Source of the DNA: CBDCYS01 sp965224215
Lineage (GTDB): Bacteria; Acidobacteriota; Terriglobia; Bryobacterales; UBA6623
Reading direction: 5' to 3'
Length of the DNA: 64,000 bases
NCBI GenBank assembly: GCA_965224215.1
Contig: CBDCYS010000008.1
Coordinates: 62,001 to 126,000 of the forward strand
Shown here piece by piece: positions 35,632 to 44,721 of the stretch. The notes under the pieces are model-generated. The model worked only from the letters and a program-made list of their open reading frames with translations. It was not told where the DNA came from and made no database searches. Numbering within the stretch: the first letter of the stretch is position 1; each line of letters begins with the position of its first letter. Position numbers and translations under genes: made by a program.

Positions 35632-35823
35632 TCACTGAATACCCTTCTGAGAGTGTTGGTCAGTCAGTTCTAAAAACCTTTTGACCATAGTGTCCCGCGT
35701 CTCAAGCACCTCTCCGGCAAGCTCCTTCAGCGCTTTGAAGCCGAAGCTCCACCACTTCAGGTAGGCCTTGAAGTAGCAGAAAGGCCGTTTGTCCTCCTCA
35801 TAATCGACATCCGCAAAATTCAA
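35632..35823 (-). CDS. small hypothetical protein, TTG start
   Basis: About 63 residues ('NFADVDYEEDKRPFCYFKAY', 'LKWWSFGFKALKEL'), helical. TTG at 35823 follows GGAGGTGAACAA; the ribosome site overlaps the end of the radical-SAM gene (stop 35828-35830), so the two are coupled. No family recognised. Confidence 0.55.
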   Translation of the reverse strand: MNFADVDYEEDKRPFCYFKAYLKWWSFGFKALKELAGEVLETRDTMVKRFLELTDQHSQKGIQ

Positions 35824-36558
35824 TTGTTCACCTCCTCTCCTCGGCCAACCAACCAAAAGCTTCCGGCCCAATACCAAAGTTCCGTCCAGCTTCCTGAATC
35901 GTCATACGGATTCGCTCGACAATCTGATTCTGGAAAGCCGGTTCAAGCCATTGTTCAAAGCCATGGTGGCTGGCAATACGATAAGCTGCCTCCCGGGTGA
36001 TTGCGCCGTGAGGCCTGACAGAACGAACGTGAAAGGGATCACCGATAACGGCTTCATCCGTTACCTCAAGAGCTAACCTTGCCAGGAGTTCAGGGTCACA
36101 AGGCAGTAGTGGCGCCAGAGTCGCGTGAATCGTGATTCCAGATCTGCGAAGCTCCTCGATTGTTTTCAGCCGTTGGGCAATTGACGCGCAATGAGGTTCA
36201 TAGAGCCTCCTAGCTTCATCGCGATTCGTGGTCAGTGAAAAGCTAACCTTCAGATCCGTTCGTTTTTGAAGTGCTCGAAGCAGTTCCAGATCTCGCAGAA
36301 TCAAGGGGCCCCGCGTTTGAACAACAAAAACCTTCGGCGGCCGCTGGATCAAGACACTGAGAATTTTGGGCATGACTCGCTCGGTCTCCTCGGCAGGCTG
36401 ATAGGGGTCAACCAGAGGAGAACAGTAAATCTTCTGATCTGAACGGACTGCCCGGTACAAGAGTTCAGGAGCATTGGACTTGAAAGTGGTGAACTGGCCC
36501 CAGCGCTTCCAATCTTCGGGCCGCAAGCCCCCGTAAACACGCATGGTGGGTACATAAC

Positions 36559-37090
36559 ACCTGAATTATGCACAGATTCACTTTGCGAGTGTGGCTGCGT
36601 TCGTAGCGGGTTGGCGGTCGTCGTGAGGTGGTAGCTCGGCAACTGGCCTTTTGGCTTCTCCGTGTCCGGTTTCCCTTCCCGCCCAGAATCCGCGTCGTCA
36701 AAATCTCGCTCGGAAGTGACGTGTTTCCAGTGCGTTACGGCTAGTGCATAAAATTTTATGCATAGCGCATACCCAGGCTCTCAGATCAGCGCCCTCCCGA
36801 CCACCGGCAGCAAGCCGCCGTAGGGAGTCGGCTTCCTGCCGCGGAAGTGGTAAGGCGTCGAAGCCCCGATTTTATTGGGCCGCGAGGCCGTCACGGCTGG
36901 GCCTTGTTGGACGGGCCTTTGGGAGCTATGCTGTTTTCGTCTGGTAACCATGTGGGTGACTTCCTTGGGGTTGGCTGGCGAAGCTGGAATCTTTGCCAGC
37001 CGACCTTTTTACCCCATGTTTTAGGGGGTCCCCAATGGTCCCTTGCGGTTCAGCCCTCCTCAGGTCCACGCCGCAGTGCATAATTCAGGT
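36559..37090 (-). mobile_element. 532-bp mini-element M2
   Basis: Reverse orientation relative to M1. Perfect 15-bp inverted ends; flanked by aac (36556-36558 and 37091-37093). It sits within the radical-SAM gene. Confidence 0.93.
36781..36951 (-). CDS. 56-residue ORF of the 532-bp element (copy M2)
   Basis: The same MVTRRKQ...GRALI frame as in M1, behind an aaggaagtcacccac ribosome site. The near-identity of the five copies shows recent spread and does not in itself prove expression. Confidence 0.5.
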   Translation of the reverse strand: MVTRRKQHSSQRPVQQGPAVTASRPNKIGASTPYHFRGRKPTPYGGLLPVVGRALI

Positions 37091-37313
37091 AACAGTAGGT
37101 GCAGCCGAAGGTGCAGTTTCTCGCCGGAGTCAGAGAATGGCTGAAACCGGCTTTGGCAATGAAGCCGGAAGTTTTGGCCAAAATACTCTTGGCCTCAGTA
37201 CGCCGGATGTGGTAGCGCTGGCCATTTGGTGATCTTGTGTTGAACTCATTCATGGCTTTCAATGCCTCTGTAACTGAAGACGACACTTCCTGCATAAATC
37301 TGACCAAAAACTA

Positions 37314-37565
37314 TTACCGGTCGGTGTTCCAACTTGAGGTAATGAAGAGATGGCTCTGATCCTCCACAGCGAATAGTTGCGGACCGATCGACAGCAGAAG
37401 ACCAAAGGCTCTCTTCTGTTTCGTCCAAGAATCTCTCTGATTGGTTTCCATCCGCTCTTTGCGCAAGAGCCGCTGATGGCCAAACTGGAATATCTTGGAC
37501 AAACCCGTTAGGTCAAATCCCTTCCTATATGTACGGAGACGACGGGAGGAATCCCGGTCTGACAT
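37314..37565 (-). CDS. possible small protein, 83 residues
   Basis: It begins MSDRDSSRRLRTYRKGFDLT and ends 'EDQSHLFITSSWNTDR' just before the radical-SAM gene in the same direction. There is no clear ribosome site and no recognised family. It could be real or a fragment. Confidence 0.3.
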   Translation of the reverse strand: MSDRDSSRRLRTYRKGFDLTGLSKIFQFGHQRLLRKERMETNQRDSWTKQKRAFGLLLSIGPQLFAVEDQSHLFITSSWNTDR

Positions 37566-37609
37566 CCAGGTAGACGGCCAAATGATTCCTCCGATTTCAT
37601 CTCTTTGAC

Positions 37610-38385
37610 TCAGATCCTCTGTCCCCGGCGTTGTGCACGAGTTTGGCCTGCTGAAACGCCGAGTACCGCGAGGTCGTACTTCGTGAGCTTGGCATTGCGT
37701 TCTTTCTTAGCCTGGTCTACGGCATCATCTAATGGGGAAAAACCCTATGGGGAGCCGTTTCTTGGTTAAAGCAACCAGCTCCGACACATTCACGGCATGA
37801 ATCCCCGCCGTCCCATCCTCGCTGGCCGTCACGATGCGCTTGACCTCCGGCGAAAACGCCGCGTAGTACGTGTTGTAGCGTAACGAAAAAAATTGGTGCG
37901 TCTCCAGGGTGTGTAGTATCGCGCCGCTGTCGGCATCCCACACTCGCGCCGTATTATCCTCGCTTGCTGTCAGGATGCGCTTCCCGTCCCGTGAGAACAC
38001 CGCGTGGAAAACCGCGTCTTTGTGCCCTACGAGCGTGTGCAGCTGCTGGCCGCTTTCCCCATCCCACACCCCCGCCGTCCTGTCGGTACTGGCCGTCACG
38101 ATGTGTCTGCCGTCCGGCGAATACGCCGCCCCGTAAACCTCGCCATTGTGCTTGAGCACATGCAGCTCGGCTCTGCTGTCGGCATCCCACACCCGCGCCG
38201 TGCCATCCTCACTGGCCGTCACGATGCGCTAGCCGTTTGGCGAATACGCCGCCTCGTGAACCTCGCCTTCGTGGCTGAGAGTGTCCAGCTGCTCGCCCCT
38301 GTCGGCATCCCACACCCGCGCCGTCCAATCGTTACTGGCCGTCACGATGCGCCTGCCGTCCGGCGAATACGCCGACGCTCCGATC
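37610..38385 (-). pseudogene. WD40-repeat protein fragment
   Basis: Four to five WD40 blades ('AYSPDGRHIVTASTDRTAGV', 'FSRDGKRILTASEDNTARVW'). An in-frame TAG at 38229-38231 replaces a codon after 'AAYSPNG'. A T-run near 37735-37740 needs one base fewer to continue into 'SPLDDAVDQAKKERNAKL' and the end 'QRRGQRI' at 37610. The 5' end is truncated around 38385, with no initiating domain (usually a kinase, TIR or NACHT part). A dead cargo gene. Confidence 0.75.
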
Positions 38386-38900
38386 CTGAAGCCCAGCGCT
38401 TTCGGGCGAGGATGGGACCTCGGCGCCTCTGTACACGGCGGCGCTGAAGGCAGAGCCGGAGATGCTCCCTTACTGCCAAAGTGGTTGATAAAAATGGGCC
38501 TACGCCAGAAGAATCGTTTCAATGAATGTAAAGAATGCGGCTGTGAACCCGCGAGCAACCACATGTCCAGATTTGGGTTTTCAGCTACCGATTCGGATAG
38601 CGGTCGCCGGGCCCATGGCAGCCACGAAAGGGCCAGAAGCGCTCGGAAGGGCTGGAAGAAGCATGTTGCGGTACTCCCGCAGCCCAATCGATCACCTTGG
38701 ATTGTTGTCGAGCAGAATCACAACGGCATTGGGAAGCTGATGGTGCCTGCCTTTCAGATTTACGCTAACATTGAATGGAATCAATGACTTATGAGATGGC
38801 GGAGCCCTGTCCGCGGCTAAGCTAGAGAGCGCAATGGTCGATACCGGTCCCACAGAAACTGCATAACGGCCCAGGGGTCGGCCGGACATCCACTAAACAT
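38386..38900. other. intergenic region, no gene recognised
   Basis: About 515 bases between the truncated WD40 gene and the IS200-type element. It has open frames on both strands, but none with recognisable content or a ribosome site. Confidence 0.45.
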
Positions 38901-39483
38901 CCACCGCCTGAAAGGCGGTGGGTTACGTTTCGACTGAAAGTCGGGGTTGCGGCTCAAGCCGCCTGAAGCTGTCCGGCTCACAGCCGACTCAAGGCTTGGT
39001 GGGCGCTGTAATCTTGAATCCTTCCCCGTCCTCATCCCATTTCTGGCTCTCAATGTATCTCTTGATCGTTTCTTCATCTACCGCGCCCACCGTCGCACAA
39101 AAGTAGCCGCGTGCCCACAGATGTTGGCCCCAATACCGTTTCCGCAACTCTCCAAACTCGTCCTGTAATCGCCGCGACGACCGCCCCTTCAGGTACTGCA
39201 CCAGCTTCGACGGCGCTAGTTGCGGCGGAGCCGTCACCAACATGTGCACATGATCCGGCGACACCGCGCCCCGGATCACCGCCACTCCCCTCGCTTCACA
39301 GCTCTGCCGGATCAGATCCCGCACCCGCTCTGCCACCCTGCCCCGTAACACCTTGTAGCGGTACTTCGTGATCCATATGAGGTGATATTTGATGTCGTAG
39401 ACCGAATGCGCTCCTCGCCGATATTCTTCCATCCCCCCATTCTCATCCAGAACTGCTTGAAGCTGACCGCCTGAAAGGCGGTG
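38901..39483 (-). mobile_element. IS200-type element
   Basis: The same hairpin, ccgcctgaaaggcgg, occurs at both ends (38902-38920 and 39467-39483), as expected for the subterminal hairpins read by Y1 transposases. There are no inverted ends or target duplication, typical of the family. Confidence 0.75.
38989..39432 (-). CDS. tnpA: IS200/IS605 TnpA, Y1 HUH transposase
   Basis: 147 residues, full length. The HUH motif is in 'SPDHVHMLVTAPP' and the nucleophile Tyr lies in the C-terminal helix ('EETIKRYIESQKWDEDGEG'). 'YRRGAHSVYDIKYHLIWITK' is the family's usual start. It cuts and rejoins single-stranded DNA at the flanking hairpins. No TnpB gene is present. Confidence 0.93.
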   Translation of the reverse strand: MEEYRRGAHSVYDIKYHLIWITKYRYKVLRGRVAERVRDLIRQSCEARGVAVIRGAVSPDHVHMLVTAPPQLAPSKLVQYLKGRSSRRLQDEFGELRKRYWGQHLWARGYFCATVGAVDEETIKRYIESQKWDEDGEGFKITAPTKP

Positions 39484-39829
39484 GGTTTAGACCTGGTGAT
39501 TGAACTAAAAACCCGGAAGAGCCTTTTTTGTTCATCCGACTGATGCTGGAAACTTCCAAAACCTTTGGCAGGGGCCAGTCGCAAAGCCACAGAACCTGTT
39601 TTCTGCCCTGTTTTCAGGGCGAAACAGTTGGGAACCTTTAAGTCCCGTGTATCCAGTGACTTTTGCATCATTGAAGGCGGCCCTATTCACAGGGAAGCAA
39701 TGAGGAGGGACTCGTTTTAACGATTTCCGACTCATTCGGTTCGTGCTGGCTCGTTCCTCTTATGGAGTCGCCGACGGTCTCCTCAGCCCGATTCCGACAT
39801 CCCCGATCACCAATTCCGAAACCGAAGGA
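39484..39829. other. intergenic region, no gene seen
   Basis: 346 bases with small palindromes (ccgatcacc...ggtgatcgg type near 39800) and no supported frame. The junction with the truncated Replic_Relax gene may mark a deletion. Confidence 0.4.
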
Positions 39830-40399
39830 TCAGTGATCGGCATGGCGTCGGAACGCTGATCGGTTTACCCCGGACTCCGTACTTTTTTTCTCAAGCGAGA
39901 CCATTTTCACAGCATCAGGGATTAGTGAATAGGTCCATCCCCGTTGAGCCAGTTCCCAGGAGGCAAAGAAAAAATCCAGTTCAAGGTTCAGGTCTTCTAC
40001 GGTTTGGAGTACGGCGGTACGGATGTCATTGATGCCGAGGAAATGCTCCAGATTCTTGGGGGGCCTTCGCTCAAGCTTGATTCGATTTCGCCAGCCTAGA
40101 CGAATCGTCAGTTCCTTGCCTCGAGGACCAAGAGAGTGAATTGATTCAGCCATGGGGTTGAGCTGAACTGAGTGGATATAGCGATCCTGACGCATGAACC
40201 GCAGTCTCCTCTGCGGTACAACTTTGCTGGTCTTCGGAAAACACAGCTTTGCCGCTTGGGAAGTAGTCAGCCAACGGGCAGCTGCTAGTCTCAGCATTAG
40301 CTTTTTGTCTCGTTCAGTCAGTCTCACCGCGGTAGTATCCTTGTCGCTCCACATCGATAGCAGCGGACCATATTCGGGGCTGAGGCGCAGACGGGACAT
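39830..40399 (-). pseudogene. Replic_Relax-family protein, 3' truncated
   Basis: 'LTERDKKLMLRLAAARWLTT' and 'SQAAKLCFPKTSKVVPQRRL' show the N-terminal winged helix of the replication-relaxation family found on plasmids and conjugative elements. The protein then loses family resemblance after 'YSLIPDAV' and ends soon, about 100 residues short of typical members. The start is uncertain (40354, 40399 or 40441); it overlaps the end of the zinc-ribbon gene. It is the last gene of the transfer operon. Confidence 0.65.
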
Positions 40400-40617
40400 G
40401 GCTGCATGACATGACCTTGGAAAGTATATCCGCACTTGCATTTCCAGAAGCCGACCAGCGAAATTTCGCCCCTGCAGGTCAAACAGGGAATGGCAGTACG
40501 AATCGCTGTCTGAAAAAAGCCCATGCGCCGAATTAGCCGAATCCCCGCCACCAGCACCATCACCGGAATTGCCAGCCCAAAAAGGATGGCATCGAAAATA
40601 GATGACTTGCCGCTCAT
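40324..40617 (-). CDS. membrane-anchored zinc-ribbon protein, 97 residues
   Basis: One N-terminal transmembrane helix ('ILFGLAIPVMVLVAGIRLI') is followed by Cys pairs spaced as in zinc ribbons (CLTC, CKC, CPVC, CYRC). It overlaps the Replic_Relax start and follows the DNA-transfer ATPase gene in the same direction. Not recognised as a named family; perhaps an adaptor of the transfer machine. Confidence 0.65.
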   Translation of the reverse strand: MSGKSSIFDAILFGLAIPVMVLVAGIRLIRRMGFFQTAIRTAIPCLTCRGEISLVGFWKCKCGYTFQGHVMQPCPVCASAPNMVRCYRCGATRILPR

Positions 40618-40859
40618 AATTGCTTTTGTCGCGCTTCCTTATTCCAATAGACGACGCAAGATCAGCTCTTCTGACGGACAGAAGACAATTGTCTGGCCGG
40701 AAGCTTTCTAAGTACCCTGATTCTGGCGATAGTCTTCACTCAGCTTGTCAATCAGAACTGGGGCATCTTCGCTGAACCATTTGGCATCCCGGTCTTTCAG
40801 TTCCGCAAGGTATGCCTCTCACGCCACTCTCTGGCCGATGGCAGGATTCTGGCGCAGAT

Positions 40860-42177
40860 CACTACTGTCCGGTTAAAAGTCAAATAGAATCAGCTGGTTA
40901 GGGTCATCGAGTAGGTTTTCGTGGGAGTCGGACGGCTGCAAGGCCTGTAAAATGGGCGTTTTCTCGAAAAGGGTAACGCTGAGAATCTGTAGAATTTGGT
41001 AGAGACTCGCCTCCAGGCCCAACCTCTTGCGCGCGATCGCGACCAGTACGTAAACCGAGACCGCGATCCAGATTTGCGTCTTCACGGCGTTCTCGCTGGT
41101 ACCGTAAAACTGCTTGATCCGCAGGAGCTGCTTGATCCACTTGAAGAACAACTCGATCTGCCAACGCGACTTGTAGATGCGGGCGATGGTCAACGCCGGG
41201 AGCGCGAAATTGTTGGTCAGAAACTTGAATCGCTTGTTCGTCGCGGCGTCAAAGTAGCTGATCCGCCGCAACGGGTCCGGATACGCCAGGGCCGACTCGA
41301 TGGCAGTCAGTAGGACGGTCTGATCCGAGCGCACCCCCGTGGACTTGTCGACGGGATGCGAGTAGCGCCGTTGGAGCAAGATGTTCTTCTTGGTTCGCAC
41401 GACGAAGAACGACGAGCGGAGGGTGAACACGAAGAGACGTTCGAAATCGACGTAGGCCCGATCCATGATGTAGAAGGCGCCGGGCTCGGGGAGGAACTCG
41501 TCGAGGATGTTGACGTCGTGCGTTTTGCCAGCGGTAATGCGGATAAACGTGGGGATGTTACCCCGCAGGTCCAACAGCGTGTGCATCTTCAGGGCGGCCT
41601 TGTGCCGGCGGAACTTGGCCCAGGGGAACAGCGAGAGGCACAGATCGATGGTGGTCGAGTCCAGAGCGTAGAGACTTTGATCGAGATCCACGCCGATCGG
41701 ATCGCGGGCGTACAAAGGCCGCGCGATGCGAATCAAGACCTGGGCGAAATCGACATAGATCCGCCAGTCGCGCGACTCGTTGGCGTCGGCCAGTGTGGAG
41801 CGCGCCACCTGGGAGCGGAATCCCCTGTGGTAGAGCTTGGCGCCGAGCGAACGCAGGCACGCTTCGATGTCGCGCAGGCTTTCGCGGTAGGTCAGCTGGG
41901 CGAACGCCATGCAGAGGAACTGATCCCAGCAGGAAAAGCCGCGCCATCTGCGATCCCCGTCGTAGCGGCTTACGCAGCGGCGGAATTCGCGATCCGGAAG
42001 GAAGCTGATCAACTGGGAGAATACGGTGCGGCCGAGGTTCATGAACCATTGTCGGCCGCCTCCGAAGTCGTTCCAGCCGTCCTTCGCCGTTCAAATCGCG
42101 GCAAGGGAAAACAGCCCTAAGCTATGCTGGAACAATCAGTTGCCGCTCGCCAGTGAGTCGTTAACCGGACAGTAGTG
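40860..42177 (-). mobile_element. IS4-family element, copy 1
   Basis: 1318 bp; 17-bp inverted ends cactactgtccggttaa / its inverse; exact 9-bp duplication ggcgcagat (40851-40859, 42178-42186). Confidence 0.95.
40873..42042 (-). CDS. IS4-family transposase (copy 1)
   Basis: 389 residues. The start 'MNLGRTVFSQLISFLPDREF' is the DUF4372 N-terminal domain. The DDE core shows 'ALDSTTIDLCLSLFPWAKFR', 'FYIMDRAYVDFERLFVF' and the Y-(2)-R-(3)-E-(6)-K signature at 'YKSRWQIELFFKWIK'. Intact; nearly identical to copy 2, with a few substitutions. Confidence 0.95.
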   Translation of the reverse strand: MNLGRTVFSQLISFLPDREFRRCVSRYDGDRRWRGFSCWDQFLCMAFAQLTYRESLRDIEACLRSLGAKLYHRGFRSQVARSTLADANESRDWRIYVDFAQVLIRIARPLYARDPIGVDLDQSLYALDSTTIDLCLSLFPWAKFRRHKAALKMHTLLDLRGNIPTFIRITAGKTHDVNILDEFLPEPGAFYIMDRAYVDFERLFVFTLRSSFFVVRTKKNILLQRRYSHPVDKSTGVRSDQTVLLTAIESALAYPDPLRRISYFDAATNKRFKFLTNNFALPALTIARIYKSRWQIELFFKWIKQLLRIKQFYGTSENAVKTQIWIAVSVYVLVAIARKRLGLEASLYQILQILSVTLFEKTPILQALQPSDSHENLLDDPNQLILFDF

Positions 42178-43648
42178 GGCGCAGATGATTGACCTGTTCT
42201 TGGAAGGTGGCATCTCCCGTTTCTGGGATCGCGACAGTTGCTGTCCTGATCTTGATTGCTTCCCCGGTTAGAGATTTCAGCCATAACCAAGCTACTCTGT
42301 CGAGCAAGGATGAACAGCCTTGAGAAAGGAGTTTTTTTTCTTCCGAGAACGAATAAAATTCTTGAGGCCCGTAGGGATTCAATCTGGGTTTGGGCAGTCG
42401 GCCGGTAAGCGGGAGGGCTTCTTCCGAAAACGCGCCGTCTCCCCGCAGTGATAGATTCCACCGGATGTTAATCTGGAGATTTTGGAGGAGATCCCGGTCT
42501 CTCATGGCGGAAGAAATATTCTGAGTCAAGTAAGAGAAGAACGAGCCATAGCTTCGTGACTTGCAGATCAATTCGCTGTGATTGTCCCGCAAACGGGGAG
42601 TTGAGAACAGATCCTGGGCCTCATCCAAAAACCAGAGGAAAGGGGTCTTAGTCTTTCGGACAAAAACCGCCTGTCGAATATCGGACACAATCGGACACAA
42701 TCAGCGCTTGAAGGGTTTGGGCAGTCCGCCGGGCAATATTCGGCCCGGCACAATTAATAAGCACCAGCTTCCCTGTGTCCTGCAGGTTTCGGAAGCTAGG
42801 GGCATCGGTGCCTGACAGAGCAAGTTTCAAACTGGTGGAGCTGAACAGAGCTGAGGCCAACCTGATTTGCACGGCGGCAATTGTGGCCCGTCCTGCATTG
42901 GGGAAAAGGTGGGAGAAGTAATATTGAACATCCGCGTTTTGCGAAGCGGCTAAGAGCTTTGCCCGGAACGGGTCCGAGGATAGAACTCGGTCGTAATAGC
43001 TAAAAGGCAGTCCATGTTCAGCAAGCAGCAATATGAGATTCTTGACCATAGGCAGGCCGCGCAATGAGAAACCATTTCCGTTCCCAGAGGGCAGAAGTTC
43101 CTGCAACGTCTCAACCCGGCTGGTAGCGAAGAAATCAGGATCGCTGCAGGACCAGGGGTTAGCAATGTTGTAGCTGGTGACGGGATCTGCGGAGGCAAAA
43201 TCAATGATCACGACACGATCAAGCAGCTGCTGGGCCTGAGTCGGCGGAAGTTCTGTCACCTTCGATCCGATAAGGTCGATAAGGTAGATAGCTCGTTCAA
43301 AAAGTTCGGCTTTCCCATCCACTATTCCAAAGGAGAATGGCAGCTCTGGGGAATCAACGATCCTCTGGATAATCGGAATGACGCTCATGCTTTTCCCTGC
43401 GCCCGTGGCTCCGGTAATGATTGAGTGAGCCTGAACCAGAACCGACAAGGGAATACGCGCGCCTTCAGCCCATTCGGTCTGACCCAAAAGGACATGAGGT
43501 CCCGGTTCTTGGCCAAGCTTGGCAAGGAGAGTTGAAGCGCGTCGGCGGGCGCCACGAACTTGACTTTGAACAATCTTGGCCAAATGCTGCCGAGTTTTCC
43601 GTTGGATGCGTCTGCCAAAAGCAAGGTTGATTAGTCGGAAGGCATTGG

Positions 43649-43990
43649 TCATCGATCATCCTCCCCGAGTTCAGGCATGTTAACTGGTGTCCGCTCAACT
43701 CCTCGCTGGTCAAATCCCTCCCGATTGCCTCTGCGAGCCTCGCGGATCAGATAAGCGGCAATGCTGGTGAGGATAACTCCTACCAGGAGCAGAAGACCTG
43801 AGGGTTGAGACAGAGACTGGCCCAATAACTGAATCATGGTCATGGCGCAAAAGATGGCGGCAACCGGTTTGAGCATCCACATCGCCAACCTCTTGGCATA
43901 TTGGGGACTCAATACATAGATGGCGACTACCAGGGCAAAACTGGTGCCAAGGAGCATGACAATCGTTGGGAAAAACATTTCCATATTCAT
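43649..43990 (-). CDS. small membrane protein, 113 residues
   Basis: Three hydrophobic helices ('IVMLLGTSFALVVAIYVL', 'PVAAIFCAMTMIQLLG', 'LLLLVGVILTSIAAYLI') and a charged tail. Stop and ATPase start overlap (ATGA, 43649-43652), so it is translated together with the ATPase and may be its membrane partner. No named family recognised. Confidence 0.7.
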   Translation of the reverse strand: MNMEMFFPTIVMLLGTSFALVVAIYVLSPQYAKRLAMWMLKPVAAIFCAMTMIQLLGQSLSQPSGLLLLVGVILTSIAAYLIREARRGNREGFDQRGVERTPVNMPELGEDDR

Positions 43991-44019
43991 CTAGACGACA
44001 CCGCGCCAAGTAGTCTGAC

Positions 44020-44551
44020 ACCTGAATTATGCACTGCGGCGTGGACCTGAGGAGGGCTGAGCCGCAAGAGACCATTTGGGACCCCCGAAAACATGGGGTA
44101 AAAAGGTCGGCTGGTAAAGATCCCAGCTTCGCCAGCCAACCCCAAGGAGGTCACCCACATGGTTACCAGACGAAAACAGCATAGCTCCCAAAGGCCCGTC
44201 CAACAAGGCCCAGCCGTGACGGCCTCGCGGCCCAATAAAATCGGGGCTTCGACGCCTTACCACTTCCGCGGCAGGAAGCCGACTCCCTACGGCGGCTTGC
44301 TGCCGGTGGTCGGGAGGGCGCTGATCTGAGAGCCTGGCTATGCGCTATGCATAAAATTTTATGCACTAGCCGTAACGCACTGGAAACACGTCACTTCCGA
44401 GCGAGGTTTTGACGACGCGGATTCTGGGCGGGAAGGGAAACCGGACACGGAGAAGCCAAAAGGCCAGTTGCCGAGCTACCACCTCACGACGACCGCCAAC
44501 CCGCTACGAACGCAGCCACACTCGCAAAGTGAATCTGTGCATAATTCAGGT
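44020..44551 (+). mobile_element. 532-bp mini-element M3
   Basis: Perfect 15-bp inverted ends; gac on both sides (44017-44019, 44552-44554). It contains a perfect 18-bp palindrome tgcataaaattttatgca (44348-44365). Confidence 0.93.
44159..44329 (+). CDS. 56-residue ORF of the 532-bp element (copy M3)
   Basis: The same frame as in the other copies, behind AAGGAGGTCACCCAC, a near-perfect ribosome-binding site. Confidence 0.5.
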   Translation: MVTRRKQHSSQRPVQQGPAVTASRPNKIGASTPYHFRGRKPTPYGGLLPVVGRALI

Positions 44552-44721
44552 GACAGAGATTCTTGACGGCACCGTTGTGGCGAATTCCCAAAGAGCTGTC
44601 TGGTGGGGCAAATCAACCGAATCTGAGCGGGTGGCCCCGAGACAAAAAAAGTCTTCCTTCCAAGCCAGCTGGTGGCGTTTTTGGACGAGGTTGGACTTGA
44701 ACTACCTCCCAGTTCACTCAG

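Larger units (their letters stand above)
35828..37253 (-). pseudogene. radical SAM protein (SPL/Rv2578c-like), interrupted by mini-element M2
   Basis: The N-terminal part (37253-37091) ends with the iron-sulfur motif 'NCTFGCTYCY' (CxxxCxxC for the 4Fe-4S cluster). After M2 (36559-37090) the frame continues 'VPTMRVYGGLRPEDWKRWGQ' and then 'KIYCSPLVDPYQPAEETERV', 'VFVVQTRGPLILRDLELLRAL', 'VSFSLTTNRDEARRLYEPHC'. These match the spore-photolyase-like/PA0069-type radical SAM family (about 300 residues). Removing M2 and one copy of its 3-bp duplication rejoins the frame exactly at CYV. The start is uncertain (ATG 37253, other starts up to 37307). Similar genes occur in mobile elements as putative DNA-repair cargo. 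Confidence 0.85.
40708..43652 (-). pseudogene. VirD4/HerA-like DNA-transfer ATPase, triply broken
   Basis: The N-terminal part has a Walker A motif ('IITGATGAGKSMSVIPI'). The C-terminal part has a Walker B motif ('FLWFLDEAQDLFS'). Three lesions are visible. (1) A 10-bp tandem duplication (tcggacacaa twice, 42681-42700) shifts the frame; with one copy the protein reads 'ALIVSDIRQAVFVRKTKTPF'. (2) An IS4-type element at 40860-42177 inserted after 'QVNHLR'. (3) Beyond the IS the frame continues 'QNPAIGQRVA', a TGA stop, then 'EAYLAELKDRDAKWFSEDAP', ending at 40708. It overlaps the 113-residue membrane gene by 4 bases, so it was part of one transfer operon with the E2-JAB-E1 genes. Confidence 0.85.
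43991..44717 (-). pseudogene. 63-residue ORF between E1 and the membrane gene, interrupted by M3
   Basis: A GTG at 44717, 4 bases after the E1 stop, starts 'NWEVVQVQPRPKTPPAGLEG' and 'RLFLSRGHPLRFG'. An in-frame TGA at 44615-44613 follows (TGG expected), then 'FAPPDSSLGIRHNGAVKNL'. The frame then meets mini-element M3 and, once M3 and one gac copy are removed, continues 'CQTTWRGVV' to a stop at 43991. The exact rejoining suggests it was once coding. Not recognised. In the modifier position of the cassette one might hope for a ubiquitin-like protein, but it has no terminal GG and I do not claim that. Confidence 0.45.

Noticed and set aside
38229..38687. Minus-strand 152-codon frame as the N-terminus of the WD40 protein
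   Set aside because: Only the last part has WD40 character; the rest has no signal peptide, domain or ribosome site.
40800..40830. TGA in the DNA-transfer ATPase tail as selenocysteine
   Set aside because: The gene has two other inactivating lesions and no SECIS-like context was apparent; a nonsense mutation is simpler.
41356..42120. Long plus-strand frame opposite the IS4-type transposase (also at 47035-47844)
   Set aside because: Antisense shadow; present in both copies only because the elements are identical, with no ribosome site.
43991..44717. The 63-codon ORF as the missing ubiquitin-like modifier
   Set aside because: No terminal diglycine and no recognisable beta-grasp pattern; left as unknown.
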